Of a stretch of 64,000 nucleotides of DNA, positions 8,699 to 18,106 are shown piece by piece; within the stretch, counting starts at the first letter, position 1, and every line of letters starts with the position of its first letter. The notes beneath the pieces are model-generated. The model saw only the letters and a list, made by a program, of their open reading frames with translations. It was not told the origin of the DNA and ran no database searches. This stretch comes from Leptospira dzoumogneensis (GTDB lineage Bacteria; Spirochaetota; Leptospiria; Leptospirales; Leptospiraceae). The DNA is taken from assembly GCF_004770895.1 (NCBI RefSeq), contig NZ_RQHS01000019.1, positions 1-64,000 of the forward strand. Direction: 5' to 3'. The position numbers were made by a program, and so were the translations under genes.

Positions 8699-9418
8699 TT
8701 AATCCGCCTGCATTCCAGGCTTTGCAAGTAGAAAGTTTTTAAGATAATTCGAATTCTTCTCATTAAATTCGAAAGTTAAAGGATAAGATCCCATATAGAA
8801 ACGAATACTAAAAGGTTTACCTTCTAATATCGCTTGTTCATCTTCTCTTTTTAACAAAAACATTCCACTCTGCTCTTTACTTGTATGCGTATGAACAGAA
8901 GTTTTAGTCTGAGTATTTCCTGTTCCTGAAGATTTGACTTTGGTAAAATCCACAAATCCACCCTTCGCATTCATAATTGCGTTTGAGTGATCCGAACCTC
9001 CATTTGCAAAATTAGTAGAGGTTGAGGTAGTAACCGAAGTCTTTGTAACCAGTTGACTGTCCGAGTTACCGATCACAAGAGGATTGATCTTCTCCCCTAT
9101 TTTTAAAAAGCCGGTTTTTGCAATAGGAGCATCGCCAGTCGCACCACGATATGAAAATCTAACGGAAGTCGGGATTATCTTATTGTCTGCACCAATCTCT
9201 CTCGTAAGATCGAAATAGAAGTAATATTTTAAGGAGGTAGGCGCACCGAAATGATCCAAATAAGGTTCATTCGATAAAAGTAATAATTTCATTTTTATGA
9301 TATGAGTATTCTTAAAATCGTCCTTAATAATATTTACGTGCCCAAATCTGAAAGTCAGGCAACCTTCGAAAATTAGAGCAAAAACTAAGAGCCAAACAAA
9401 GGTCAAAATCCTAAACAA
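8699..9418 (-). CDS. Lipoprotein, tandem paralogue 2
   Basis: 239 residues from a TTG at 9418, which has GGGAG seven bases upstream; the signal LFRILTFVWLLVFALIFEGC ends in a lipobox Cys. An in-frame ATG at 9451 would add an unlikely polar leader. It shares with its downstream neighbour the blocks KDDFKNTH, FDLTREIG, KTGFLKIGEK, a Ser/Thr/Gly-rich centre and ILEGKPFSIRFYMGSYPLTF. The central low-complexity region is longer here and His-containing (SVHTHTSK). Both genes using TTG with a strong ribosome site supports these starts. Function unknown. Confidence 0.75.
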   Translation of the reverse strand: MFRILTFVWLLVFALIFEGCLTFRFGHVNIIKDDFKNTHIIKMKLLLLSNEPYLDHFGAPTSLKYYFYFDLTREIGADNKIIPTSVRFSYRGATGDAPIAKTGFLKIGEKINPLVIGNSDSQLVTKTSVTTSTSTNFANGGSDHSNAIMNAKGGFVDFTKVKSSGTGNTQTKTSVHTHTSKEQSGMFLLKREDEQAILEGKPFSIRFYMGSYPLTFEFNEKNSNYLKNFLLAKPGMQAD

Positions 9419-9579
9419 ATTTACACTCCCATACCTATCATTGATACACATATTAAACTTATCCCTTCGTCAAGAAAAACCGGCCAGCTCCCCTAAGCAA
9501 AACCAACCTCTTACCCAAATCGGATAGATAGTCCCGCTATTTCATTGACAGGGGATCGGTACCGAGATCCACTCTAATT

Positions 9580-10545
9580 GTGGACCGAAATCGTATCGCA
9601 TTAGCAGTCACCTTTGTAGTCACCATTCTCTCCTTGTTCGTAGGACTTATCAATTTAGTATCCAACGTATCTTCTTCCAAACTAACGAAAGTGGATGCAG
9701 GTTCCGGATTCGGGACCGATAGATTGGGAGCAGCTTTGATCAAGATAGAAGGAGAGATCCACTCCGGACGTTCCAGCTATGATTCTGCGGGAGCCCAAAC
9801 CATATTGGAACAACTCAGATCGATAGAAGACGATTCTAATATCGTAGGAATCTTAGTGGAGATCAACTCTCCAGGCGGATCCGTAGGTGCTTCTCAAGAG
9901 ATCTATAAAGAGTTAATGTATCTCAGAAAGGATAAGAACAAGAAGGTCGTAGTGTCCATGAAGGACATCGCCGCTTCCGGCGGATATTATATAGCTTCCG
10001 CTGCGGATAAAATTTTCGCGTTAGGCGGAACTTTGACAGGCTCCATTGGGGTGATCGCGATCGCACCGAATATCAAAGGACTTTTGGAGAGATACGGAGT
10101 AAAGGTCCGCACTTTCAAAGAAGGAAAGTATAAGGACTCACTTTCACTTTTCAGAGACAATACTCCTGAAGAAGACGCGATGATCCAAAAAATGCTCTCC
10201 GATACATACGAAGAATTTATCGAAGATGTAGCCAAAGGAAGAAACCAAACTGTAAAATTTGTAGAGGCCCTGGCGGAAGGAAGGATCTATTCCGGGCAAG
10301 ACGCATTCAGGAACAAATTAGTAGATGATATAGGCGGCAGAAGAGAAGCATTAGCGGAACTTTCCAAACTTTGCAATTATGACGGAACTCTTCCATTATT
10401 CGAAGAAGAAGTAAATCCTTGGGATAGATTCTTCCAACTGATGCAGGCAAAATCCGGAGGATTTTTCAGCGGAGAAAAAGCATTTCTACAAGAACTCAAA
10501 CGTTCTCCCGTTTTAGTTTTATATCCACATTCGATGGCATGGTAA
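9580..10545 (+). CDS. sppA: Signal peptide peptidase SppA (S49 serine protease)
   Basis: 321 residues from a GTG at 9580. One N-terminal membrane anchor (about 8-30) precedes a single protease domain, as in the short bacterial SppA form. [12 protein letters not shown] (about 94-105) and [12 protein letters not shown] (about 129-140) carry the nucleophile Ser133. GKYKD gives the general-base Lys185, with the 52-residue Ser-Lys spacing known for B. subtilis Spp[11 protein letters not shown] is also conserved. SppA degrades cleaved signal peptides in the membrane. It begins a plus-strand run with a membrane protein, surE and a TPR gene. Confidence 0.93.
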   Translation: MDRNRIALAVTFVVTILSLFVGLINLVSNVSSSKLTKVDAGSGFGTDRLGAALIKIEGEIHSGRSSYDSAGAQTILEQLRSIEDDSNIVGILVEINSPGGSVGASQEIYKELMYLRKDKNKKVVVSMKDIAASGGYYIASAADKIFALGGTLTGSIGVIAIAPNIKGLLERYGVKVRTFKEGKYKDSLSLFRDNTPEEDAMIQKMLSDTYEEFIEDVAKGRNQTVKFVEALAEGRIYSGQDAFRNKLVDDIGGRREALAELSKLCNYDGTLPLFEEEVNPWDRFFQLMQAKSGGFFSGEKAFLQELKRSPVLVLYPHSMAW

Positions 10546-10549
10546 TCCT

Positions 10550-11152
10550 GTGTTGAAAGAATTATTCGGCAGATTTATAGATCTTTTAGATGCGGTATTA
10601 TTCGAGCCGTTCCGAGTGGAGAATGTAATTTCTTCCTGGGGAATCTATCCGCTTAAACTAGTAGGCGGTTTGGTCCTAATACTTGCTTCATTGAGCGCAG
10701 GTGCAGGTTATGTATTTATTACTCCTCCATTTACCGGCAGAAGTTTCGGACAATTCCTGATCGCGGCATTGACTCACTTATTATTCTTCATGTTATTGCC
10801 TTATGCGATAGCATTCATTGTAGACGGACTTGCTCAATCCAGCGGAAAGAAAGGAAACGCAAATACCACATTCAGGTTCGTGAATCTTTCTCTTTCTCTT
10901 TTTATCTCCAATGCGGCTTGGGCAATTCTTCTTGCTCAGCTAGGAATAAAAGGCGGATTCGGAGTGGTCACTTTATATTCGATCCATTACGGATTGTTTA
11001 TGGCGGTATTGGTTCGCGGGACTTCTTATATTTACGATCTGAAATTTAAGGATTCCTTTCGTATCAATATTATCACCTTTATTGTGACCTTCTTCCTGCC
11101 GTTGGCTATGTATTCCGCGATGATCACATCGTTCAATCCTTCTCTTCCGTAA
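10550..11152 (+). CDS. Multi-pass membrane protein, unknown function
   Basis: 200 residues from a GTG four bases after the sppA stop (GTGTTGAAAGAA). There are about five hydrophobic helices: 34-57, 67-93, 108-130, 138-155 and 172-192. The topology and the [21 protein letters not shown] opening recall Yip1-like small membrane proteins, but no motif settles this. Tight spacing to sppA and surE indicates cotranscription. Confidence 0.65.
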   Translation: MLKELFGRFIDLLDAVLFEPFRVENVISSWGIYPLKLVGGLVLILASLSAGAGYVFITPPFTGRSFGQFLIAALTHLLFFMLLPYAIAFIVDGLAQSSGKKGNANTTFRFVNLSLSLFISNAAWAILLAQLGIKGGFGVVTLYSIHYGLFMAVLVRGTSYIYDLKFKDSFRINIITFIVTFFLPLAMYSAMITSFNPSLP

Positions 11153-11162
11153 ATTATATAAT

Positions 11163-11915
11163 ATGAATATTCTAATCACCAACGACGACGGGATCTCTTC
11201 CAACGGGATCCTTGCTTTGGAAAAAGTTTTAGGAAAAGAGCATAATACTTATCTGATCGCTCCTCTAAAAGAACGCTCCGCAACTTCTATGGCGCTGAGC
11301 ATTCATGATTCTTTAAGAGTGGAAAGAGTGAATGAGAACCATTATATCGTGGATGGGTTTCCTGTAGACTGCGTGAACATCGGACTTCATGGAAACATCT
11401 TCCCTAAAATAGATTTGGTGCTCTCCGGGATCAACCGAGGAGTGAATATGGGACATGATGTCCATTACTCCGGAACAGTGGGAGCGGCAAGGCATGGAGC
11501 CATACATAATAAAAAAAGTGTGGCGGTCAGCTCCGGGAACTGGGACAAAAACTACGATTATATCAAAGAAGCCGAATTGGTCCGCGAAGTTCTGAACTCA
11601 TGGATAGACGAATTTATTCCTGGGATCGTTTATAATATCAATATCCCTGAAAAATTCGAGAACTCACTATCTTCCATCGAGGTAGCAAAGCTGGGCAGAA
11701 GGACCTATGTGGATACTTACGAGGCCAAGCCGATCATAGGCGGGATCTCCGACTTCTTCTTAGGCGGCTCGGACCTGGGATATGTTCCTGAAGAAGGGGC
11801 CGATTTCGATATATTCTTCCGTGGAAAAATACCGATCACTCCTTTAGGTTTGGATCAAACTTCTCCGCTTGAATTAGAGGAATTAAAAAAAAGGATCCGG
11901 GTGAAATCGAAGTAA
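11163..11915 (+). CDS. surE: 5'/3'-nucleotidase SurE
   Basis: 250 residues, the normal SurE length. The metal site is visible at the start ([13 protein letters not shown], Asp8-Asp9). [14 protein letters not shown] carries the conserved Ser region, and [23 protein letters not shown] (about 97-119) carries the Asn ligand and phosphate contacts. SurE removes phosphate from nucleoside 5'- or 3'-monophosphates and is linked to stationary-phase survival. Cytoplasmic. The next gene's ATG begins directly after the stop. Confidence 0.96.
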   Translation: MNILITNDDGISSNGILALEKVLGKEHNTYLIAPLKERSATSMALSIHDSLRVERVNENHYIVDGFPVDCVNIGLHGNIFPKIDLVLSGINRGVNMGHDVHYSGTVGAARHGAIHNKKSVAVSSGNWDKNYDYIKEAELVREVLNSWIDEFIPGIVYNINIPEKFENSLSSIEVAKLGRRTYVDTYEAKPIIGGISDFFLGGSDLGYVPEEGADFDIFFRGKIPITPLGLDQTSPLELEELKKRIRVKSK

Positions 11916-12629
11916 ATGGAAAAGAAAACTTCCAGAAAAATCCCAGCCAAAAGAAGGATTTTCACTGAAATCCTAAAAGAGAATTATACGATCGCGATCA
12001 CTTTGATCGACCGGGAAATGTCAGAGGTTGGAAAAGATCCGGAACTACTTTATAATTTTGCAATATGTTGTTCCAGGACAGGAAACCACAAAAAATGCGT
12101 TTCAGTGATCGAGGAGTTGCTGGAAGAATTCCCGAAATTTTCCGAAAGAGATAACGCGTTCAGAATGATGATCTATTCTCTCATCAGGACCGGTGATTAT
12201 AAAACCGCTCTGGCAAAAACGGAAGAACGTCTCAAACTTTCACTGGATGATATCATTCTTCTTTCCTTAAAAGCTTCCGCTTTGGAAAAATCCGGGGACA
12301 CGAAAGCCGCGATCGAGACTCACTTGAGAATTTTGCGACTCAGACCGGAGCAAAAAAATAGCCTAAATTCGGTAGCATATCTGCTTTTGGAAGGAAAGGA
12401 ACCGAATCCGGAAGAGCTAAAACTGGCGATGGAAAACATAAAGAGGGCGCTGCAATTGGATCCGGATAATCCGGCCTATTTGGATTCTTTCGGAGTTCTG
12501 CTTTCCAAATTGGGCAAACAGGAAGAAGCCAGAAAGGCCTTCGAAAAAGCGATTACCAAAGCCCCCACCGAAGATATCATTTTAGAACATCTGAAAAAAC
12601 TATCTCAAACAAATAGACAAGCGACTTGA
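11916..12629 (+). CDS. TPR-repeat protein
   Basis: 237 residues. A basic N-terminus (EKKTSRKIPAKRR) is followed by helical repeats through the rest. TPR-like units are visible at about 48-80 (LYNFAICCSRTGNHKKCVSVIEEL), 115-150 (LLSLKASALEKSGDTKAAIE) and 185-225 (YLDSFGVLLSKLGKQEEARKAFEKA, the best match to the consensus). No signal peptide, so probably a cytoplasmic scaffold. It directly abuts surE and ends 35 bp before the tRNA-Pro gene. Confidence 0.8.
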   Translation: MEKKTSRKIPAKRRIFTEILKENYTIAITLIDREMSEVGKDPELLYNFAICCSRTGNHKKCVSVIEELLEEFPKFSERDNAFRMMIYSLIRTGDYKTALAKTEERLKLSLDDIILLSLKASALEKSGDTKAAIETHLRILRLRPEQKNSLNSVAYLLLEGKEPNPEELKLAMENIKRALQLDPDNPAYLDSFGVLLSKLGKQEEARKAFEKAITKAPTEDIILEHLKKLSQTNRQAT

Positions 12630-12664
12630 CACCTCGCCCTTCCGCGAAATCATGGACTTCGATC

Positions 12665-12736
12665 CGGGATGTAGCGCAGTGGTAGCGCATCTGTTTTGGG
12701 TACAGAGGGTCGCAGGTTCAAATCCTGTCATCCCGA
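12665..12736 (+). tRNA. tRNA-Pro (TGG)
   Basis: A full cloverleaf. The acceptor stem CGGGATG (12665-12671) pairs with CATCCCG (12729-12735), with discriminator A. The anticodon stem CTGT/ACAG encloses loop TTTGGGT with anticodon TGG. The T arm is GCAGGTTCAAATCCTGT. The CCA end is not encoded. First of three clustered tRNA genes. Confidence 0.95.
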
Positions 12737-12753
12737 ATTCCTCTTTCTCAAAG

Positions 12754-12831
<78 letters not shown>

Positions 12832-12836
12832 AATAT

Positions 12837-12913
12837 GGTGGACGTAGCTCAGTTGGTAGAGCTCCAGATTGTGGTTCTGGCTGTCGCGGGTTCAAGCCCC
12901 GTCGTTCACCCCA
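12837..12913 (+). tRNA. tRNA-His (GTG)
   Basis: Acceptor GTGGACG (12838-12844) pairs with CGTTCAC. The histidine-specific G-1 at 12837 faces discriminator C at 12910, followed by encoded CCA. The anticodon stem CCAGA/TCTGG surrounds loop TTGTGGT with GTG. The last part of this gene plus seven downstream bases is duplicated exactly at 13099-13126. Confidence 0.96.
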
Positions 12914-13126
12914 ATTTTCTTCCATTCCCAAACAGCAAAATCAACTAATATATTTAATATCGGGCTTGAAGCTTTTGCACGAAAGCGTTTGCAGCGATCC
13001 GTAGAGAGCGTCGTAAACGCGCCGCGAGCCAGGATGGCGAAGCGAGTGCAAAAGACGCCGTGGAGCCAAGTCGAGCAGGATGCGAGACTGCGTAACGGCA
13101 AGCCCCGTCGTTCACCCCAATTTTCT
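12893..13126 (+). repeat. 28-bp direct repeat of the tRNA-His 3' end flanking a GC-rich hairpin segment
   Basis: The 28 bases at 12893-12920 (T-arm end, acceptor, CCA and AATTTTCT) recur identically at 13099-13126, 206 bp away. The intervening 178 bp contain a GC-rich core with CTTTTGCAC (12972-12980) matched by GTGCAAAAG (13046-13054) and an inner GCGTTT/AAACGC pair (12985-12990 and 13015-13020). No protein is encoded there that I can support. The copy ends next to the stop codon of the CPBP protease. The pattern resembles att sites left by integration at a tRNA 3' end, but no integrase is present. Confidence 0.75.
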
Positions 13127-13930
13127 CTAACGGGCAAAAAACAAAACAATCCCTGCGATCGTAATATCCGCGAATATATGCACTAACACCGGATAATAAA
13201 TTCCCTTACTCAAAATCCGGATCAGCCCGGTCATTAAACCATAAATTCCAGCAAGCCCAACTCCAACCCAACCACGCGGGAATCCATGCAGATGTAAAAT
13301 TCCAAAACTCAATGCTTGGAAAACAAGAGCCCAGAAAACTGAAAGTCTCGCAGTTAGTAAAGCCTCGAACAAGATCCCTCTGAATAAAAACTCTTCTGCA
13401 AGAGCATTTATGATCGCAAAACCTAAACCTGCCGCGACAAGAACAGGAATCTCTCCTTTCGGAAAATTCTCTTTGATATCACTGATATCAGGATCCAAAA
13501 GATAAAACCAAAGAAACAAAGCGATACTTGCGGATAGAACAAATAAAACGGAAAGTCCCAAAACTTGTTTGGAAACTTCTCCTTTTATCCACCATCGTAA
13601 TAACCCGGCCCTGCGAATTTTAGAGAAGACCAAGAAATAAAAAACTAAAGCAAAAATCAAGGTTCCAGGCCAGAGATTTTTAGCATAGGGAAATATATTA
13701 ATAAAAGTTAATACGAATAAAGGGATATTCAGATATAATAAGGATTTCCATTTGAATTGAGATCCGATCAGCAGGAACAAAAAGAGCAGAACCGGAACTA
13801 CGAATAAAGTCCGGACTTCTTCAAAGACCGCAGCGCTGAAAACAATAATAGAAAGAAAGATAAAGAAACTTTCTCTGGCTCCGGATTTGTATTCAGGTAA
13901 ATCGATTCTGCCGGTTTCCGAAAAATTCAT
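13127..13930 (-). CDS. CPBP-family intramembrane metalloprotease
   Basis: 267 residues with seven or eight hydrophobic helices. The family hallmark is ALAEEFLFRGILFEALL (Glu-Glu plus Arg, about residue 178-194), followed by the second motif FGILHLHGFPRG and a third, YYPVLVHIFADI. CPBP (CAAX protease and bacteriocin-processing) enzymes are membrane-embedded and cleave or process peptides; the physiological substrate here is unknown. The stop codon immediately adjoins the second copy of the tRNA-His-derived repeat, so the 3' flank of this gene was rearranged. Confidence 0.88.
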   Translation of the reverse strand: MNFSETGRIDLPEYKSGARESFFIFLSIIVFSAAVFEEVRTLFVVPVLLFLFLLIGSQFKWKSLLYLNIPLFVLTFINIFPYAKNLWPGTLIFALVFYFLVFSKIRRAGLLRWWIKGEVSKQVLGLSVLFVLSASIALFLWFYLLDPDISDIKENFPKGEIPVLVAAGLGFAIINALAEEFLFRGILFEALLTARLSVFWALVFQALSFGILHLHGFPRGWVGVGLAGIYGLMTGLIRILSKGIYYPVLVHIFADITIAGIVLFFAR

Positions 13931-13947
13931 CCAAATAACTGAAAATC

Positions 13948-14559
13948 TTATTCGAAGAGTTGGATATCTTTAATACAAGAATCAGGACCGATTTTTTCGA
14001 ATATCCCTTGCACTGCCCAGATCCAAATCCCATGAGGATATTCTTTTTGAGGAACAGGACCCGCATCCTTCTTCAAATAAACCGTAGCAGTTTCCGATCT
14101 AGAAAAATCCAAAACGACAGAACTATATTCTGTATCATCAGGAAGTCTGGATTCTTTATCCACATTGATCGCTTCTCTTTCTAAAATTTTGAGAGAAAGA
14201 GGAGGAGTATTTTTAGAACAAGCGATTATATTCAGACCTTTCCAGTTTGTAGGAACATAAGTCCCGGACTTGAGACGATGAGAAAGTTTTAACTCCAGAT
14301 CGAAATCCATCTTCATGGAAGAAGGTCTTAACTTTCTCCACTCAGTGTCCAAATTTCCGTCCGCCAGATAAGGCGCCTGGGAGGAACGATCCACTAAATA
14401 AGAATCAGTGAAATCGAAACGTAAAAAAGGAGGCTCTGATTTATAAGACTCCAACTTGGATTTCGTGGTAGAATACAGATAATAATTGGAAAAAGCCAGT
14501 CCGGCGACGAAAACCGCTGCCCAAATTTTTGAAACAGCCTTCAATTTTAAAAAATCCAC
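13948..14559 (-). CDS. Membrane-anchored protein of unknown function, possibly with a galactose-binding-like fold
   Basis: 203 residues. A single hydrophobic anchor (about 12-30) is followed by an extracytoplasmic domain. The segment APYLADGNLDTEWRKL (about 62-77) resembles the loop seen in F5/8 type C-like (discoidin) proteins, where a variant of LADGN.DT.W recurs. That is suggestive only. The protein has two Cys (IIACSKN and DSCIKD), perhaps a disulfide. It starts 17 bp upstream-side of the CPBP gene on the same strand, so the two may be cotranscribed. Confidence 0.6.
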   Translation of the reverse strand: MDFLKLKAVSKIWAAVFVAGLAFSNYYLYSTTKSKLESYKSEPPFLRFDFTDSYLVDRSSQAPYLADGNLDTEWRKLRPSSMKMDFDLELKLSHRLKSGTYVPTNWKGLNIIACSKNTPPLSLKILEREAINVDKESRLPDDTEYSSVVLDFSRSETATVYLKKDAGPVPQKEYPHGIWIWAVQGIFEKIGPDSCIKDIQLFE

Positions 14560-14680
14560 TCATTCAAGTATGTCGATTTCCTGACCCGGAATCAAGAAGG
14601 ATTTCCTTTCTTCTTGTCGAAAGAAAACCGATTTCGAATCATGATCCGGAAAGAAATTTCTTAGGAAGGCGGTTCGCGAA

Positions 14681-15592
14681 ATGCTTATTGGAATTACCGG
14701 CGGCACGGGACTCATAGGATCCATGTTGGCGATCCGCTTGAAGGCAGAAGGACATAGAGTCCGGATCTTCAGCAGAAGCGGAAAATTGCCGCCCAGACTC
14801 CAAAGAATTTCAGAATGGGATGTTCGGATCGGCTCACTCCCCACCAGAGCGGATTTGGAAGGAGTAAACGTTCTAATCAACCTTGCAGGCGAACCGATCG
14901 CTGGAGTTCGCTGGACCCCTGAATACAAACAAAGGATCCGATCTTCTCGCGTAGACTTCACAAGGGACCTTGTTGCAAGACTCGTATCCATGGGAGAGTT
15001 CGCGCCCAAAACATTCTTCAACTCTTCCGCAATCGGGATCTACGGATCCTATGATGCAGGAACTCCACCATTCGACGAAGATAGTCCTGCTTCCGACGAT
15101 GAGTTAGGCAGCCTATGCAAAGACTGGGAAGAAGAAGCCTTAGAAGCAGAAAAAGCAGGTATCCGAACTGTTCTCTTAAGAACAGGAGTAGTTCTCACTA
15201 CGGAAGGCGGAGCACTCGCGACAATGCTTCCGGCATTCAAATTATTCGCAGGCGGCCCGATTGGAAGTGGAAACCAAATCCTTTCTTGGATCCATATCGA
15301 AGACCAACTCTCCGCAATCATGTTCCTGATCAGAAAAGAAGAAGCGAAAGGAGCATTCAATCTAGTATCTCCCGAACCTCTTTCCAACGAGCAGTTCAGT
15401 AAGGCACTTGCAAAAACTCTGGGACGTCCTTCATTCACAAGAGTTCCTTCTTTTGCACTCTCACTTGCATTCGGAGAAGGTGCCATCGTGGCAACCCATG
15501 GCCAAAGAGTGGTGCCAAAAAGACTCCAAAAGCTGGGTTATAAATTCAGATACCCGAATCTGGAGTCTGCTCTTCGAAATTTACTGGGATAG
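14681..15592 (+). CDS. TIGR01777-family NAD-dependent epimerase-like protein
   Basis: 303 residues, the usual length. The Rossmann start is ITGGTGLIGSMLAIRL (about 4-19). The family-specific run NLAGEPIAGVRWT (about 67-79) is diagnostic, followed by SSAIGIYG (the YxxxK equivalent region), EDSPASDDELGSLCKDWEEEA, LRTGVVL and SWIHIEDQ. YfcH/SDR39U1-type proteins are atypical short-chain dehydrogenases of unknown substrate. The start is ATG at 14681. A hairpin terminator follows the stop. Confidence 0.9.
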   Translation: MLIGITGGTGLIGSMLAIRLKAEGHRVRIFSRSGKLPPRLQRISEWDVRIGSLPTRADLEGVNVLINLAGEPIAGVRWTPEYKQRIRSSRVDFTRDLVARLVSMGEFAPKTFFNSSAIGIYGSYDAGTPPFDEDSPASDDELGSLCKDWEEEALEAEKAGIRTVLLRTGVVLTTEGGALATMLPAFKLFAGGPIGSGNQILSWIHIEDQLSAIMFLIRKEEAKGAFNLVSPEPLSNEQFSKALAKTLGRPSFTRVPSFALSLAFGEGAIVATHGQRVVPKRLQKLGYKFRYPNLESALRNLLG

Positions 15593-15606
15593 TTGCATTG
15601 CTCCTG

Positions 15607-15640
15607 AAGCCCGCGTTGCACGCGGACTATCGGGTTTTTT
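15607..15640 (+). terminator. Rho-independent terminator after the epimerase gene
   Basis: AAGCCCG (15607-15613) can pair with CGGGTTT (15631-15637), or alternatively CCGCG/CGCGG (15611-15625) forms an inner hairpin. Six T residues end the structure at 15640. Position 15 bp after the stop fits intrinsic termination. Confidence 0.7.
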
Positions 15641-15704
15641 CGAAAAATTTTCCAAACCTTTAAAAACGGCTTCCCATCCGATTTAGAATGAGTCTAATCT
15701 CTGT

Positions 15705-16022
15705 ATGGAAAACACAATGCCTGGTTCATTCAACGAACTTCTCAAAACACATGATAAACCTATCCTAGTAGATTTCTGGGCCGAATGGTGCGGTCCTTGT
15801 AAAATGGTAGCCCCTGAGCTGGAAAAATTTGCACAAGCTCACCCAGGGCAAGTCACCGTAGTAAAAGTCAATATAGACGAAAAACCTGAATTGGCTCAGC
15901 AATACGGAGTTCAATCCATTCCGACTCTGATGTTATTCAAAGACGGACAAATCGCTGAGAAAGTGGTGGGAGCAATTCCACAGGCACAAATGGAGAAAGT
16001 TTTTGCCCCTAAACTGGCTTAA
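15705..16022 (+). CDS. trxA: Thioredoxin
   Basis: 105 residues. The active site WCGPC gives Cys29 and Cys32, within [18 protein letters not shown]. The cis-proline region is [12 protein letters not shown] and the C-terminal helix is normal. It is a cytoplasmic dithiol reductant for ribonucleotide reductase, peroxiredoxins and methionine sulfoxide reductases. ATG at 15705 is chosen; a second ATG four codons in (MPGSF) is equally possible. It has its own intergenic space after the epimerase terminator, so it is probably monocistronic. Confidence 0.96.
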   Translation: MENTMPGSFNELLKTHDKPILVDFWAEWCGPCKMVAPELEKFAQAHPGQVTVVKVNIDEKPELAQQYGVQSIPTLMLFKDGQIAEKVVGAIPQAQMEKVFAPKLA

Positions 16023-16219
16023 CTTTTTACACACGCTACGGGAGGCCACTCGCAATTTACTCGAGTACCTTCCGCAGCGATTCTTCGGGGCGACTCCTTC
16101 ACTTCGCTCGGACCGCGCTACTCCGGGCTACGCGTTCGCTCCGGTCCCGGCAAATCGCATTCAATATCCTGAATATAATTCTTATCGGCCGTGACTTCCC
16201 CTGCGTATCGCTGTCGCGA
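16023..16219. other. GC-rich non-coding island between convergent genes
   Basis: About 197 bp lie between trxA and the convergent acyl-CoA dehydrogenase. The centre is markedly richer in G and C than the surroundings and made of short CGCT/TTCG/CCGG repeats. GGACCG (16110-16115) pairs with CGGTCC (16142-16147), so a structured RNA or bidirectional terminator is possible. No supportable protein. It may be a dispersed intergenic repeat of this genome. Confidence 0.5.
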
Positions 16220-17947
16220 TTACCAATTTACGATCTCGTCTACTTCTTCCTGATCTAAACGGAAAGACTCATAATCCCCAAAAGTTTTAGGAAGAGTCCT
16301 GAACAAGAAAGCTCCAAAACCCTTCACAAAAGAATCGAATTTGGATTTTTTAGAGCCGGATGTTCTATCAAAAACCGCCTGCTCTAAAAACTCGGAAAGA
16401 ACAAGTGCACCATAAGCTTGGTCTGAAAGATCCACTCTATAGGTTTCCTTCCATTCTCTAGGCTTTTCTTCAATACTCTTATTCCAATCTAATAGTAGAT
16501 TTTCTCCTAATTCTGCAGCGGCCTTTAGTTCAGGGTATTTTTTAGCTGAGTCGAAATTTTTCTTTAATTCCGTAACGAAAGAATCTCTGATCTTAGCTCT
16601 GTTCATTGCACCAAGCGCATGGTCCGTAATGATCAAATGAGTTCCTTCCCAAGTCTCATTGATGATACAATCATTATGAAGTCTAGGTAAACAAGTGTAA
16701 TCACCTATAATTCCGGAACCACCCAATGCCATAATCGCTCCATGAGTGATCTGAGAAGAAAGAGAAGAAGATCTATATTTCATCAAAGGAGTGGAGATCT
16801 GTTCCGCTAAAATTCCTTTTTGGGTCCAATCAATCCCACGGAAAATCGGCATGACCAAAGCAGCATATAGAATCCTCATCTCCGCGAGTTCTCTGGAATA
16901 TGCGGAAAAATCTTGGATCTTCTTCCCATAAGCCGTTCTATATCTGGAATATTCCCGAGCTTCCATAAACGCTCTTCTGGACATTCCGGAAGCGGCAAGA
17001 CCTACGTGAACTCTGGAAGTTCGGATCACATAACGGATCAGGTTTGCAATCCCGTGAGCCGGTCTTCCTAAAGCCTCGGCTTCCAGATCTTCGTATACGA
17101 TCTCTACGGTGAGTTTACCCTTAGAACCTATAATATCTTTTTTTCTTAATATATGATGACCGTTCAGTTCTCCATTATCTTTGATCCTTGGGACCAAAAA
17201 TAATCCGACTGTTTCGGTATCTTCTATCTTGGCTGTTGTGACCCAAAGATCTCCCGGATTAGAGCAGAACCATTTTTCTCCGTTTAAGATCCATTTTCCG
17301 TCTTCTCCCTTTCGTGCGATCGTGCGGTTGGCGCCCACATTACTTCCGCCTACTCTTTCGGTCACATATTGGCCTGCCATAAAATGAGAGAAAGAACCCT
17401 TTCCTGCCACCAAAGGAAGATATTTCTTTTTCTGTTCTTCCGTTCCGATTCCCTGAAGAACTCGGATCATACCTTCCGTCATTGCTAAAGGACAGGTCAC
17501 TCCGCCTTCTCCGTTTTGGTTAGCAAGATAGGTCAAAGCCTGTCTATGAAGATCCGTAAAAGGAAATTTCCATTCATCATGAAAATCTAAATTAACAATC
17601 CCGTAATCGTAGGAAATTTTTCTGGAGAGTTTTTGTTCGTGAGAATAAACGATCTGATCGATACGATTCCCCGTTCTATCGTATTTAACTACTTCTCCGT
17701 ATTTACCTTCCTTGTGAGAAGCTTCGGTAAGTTCGTCTAAGATACCGCCGACCAATTCTCCATAACCTTTGAGATGGTCGATCATCGCTTTTTTATGATC
17801 GGGTTTATAATCGGAAGAGTATCTTTCTATTACTCTCTGTAGGATCTTATCCTCTTCGTAAAAATTTTTACCTCTATTTCCTTTATAACCGGTTAAGTCG
17901 TAAGAAGATAAACCCGGGTTCTCGGCTAAACGTAATGGATGATTCAT
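16220..17947 (-). CDS. AidB-like acyl-CoA dehydrogenase
   Basis: 575 residues, longer than a typical 380-residue acyl-CoA dehydrogenase and close to the AidB/long-form group. The N-terminal region is extended (1-130). The FAD/acyl-CoA core has [31 protein letters not shown] (the substrate/flavin loop) and [12 protein letters not shown]. The helical C-terminal domain has [18 protein letters not shown] and [18 protein letters not shown], where the catalytic Glu normally lies. It probably oxidises an acyl-CoA, feeding electrons to ETF, in line with growth on fatty acids; the substrate is not known. Confidence 0.88.
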   Translation of the reverse strand: MNHPLRLAENPGLSSYDLTGYKGNRGKNFYEEDKILQRVIERYSSDYKPDHKKAMIDHLKGYGELVGGILDELTEASHKEGKYGEVVKYDRTGNRIDQIVYSHEQKLSRKISYDYGIVNLDFHDEWKFPFTDLHRQALTYLANQNGEGGVTCPLAMTEGMIRVLQGIGTEEQKKKYLPLVAGKGSFSHFMAGQYVTERVGGSNVGANRTIARKGEDGKWILNGEKWFCSNPGDLWVTTAKIEDTETVGLFLVPRIKDNGELNGHHILRKKDIIGSKGKLTVEIVYEDLEAEALGRPAHGIANLIRYVIRTSRVHVGLAASGMSRRAFMEAREYSRYRTAYGKKIQDFSAYSRELAEMRILYAALVMPIFRGIDWTQKGILAEQISTPLMKYRSSSLSSQITHGAIMALGGSGIIGDYTCLPRLHNDCIINETWEGTHLIITDHALGAMNRAKIRDSFVTELKKNFDSAKKYPELKAAAELGENLLLDWNKSIEEKPREWKETYRVDLSDQAYGALVLSEFLEQAVFDRTSGSKKSKFDSFVKGFGAFLFRTLPKTFGDYESFRLDQEEVDEIVNW

Positions 17948-18106
17948 AATATTTCCTTTTGAAGAACGGCGATCTGAATACCACTATCATAAGCGAATAC
18001 AACTCGACTGCCAGAACTTTTTAGTTCGGAATACTATACATCGAACATCGTTTGTTTGGAAGAAAAAGTATAGCATAGGTTATAGAACTAGAAAAACAGG
18101 TTTTTC

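Noticed and set aside
14560..15021. Minus-strand open frame opposite the start of the epimerase gene
   Set aside because: It overlaps the clear TIGR01777 Rossmann region and has no signal, domain or ribosome site of its own.
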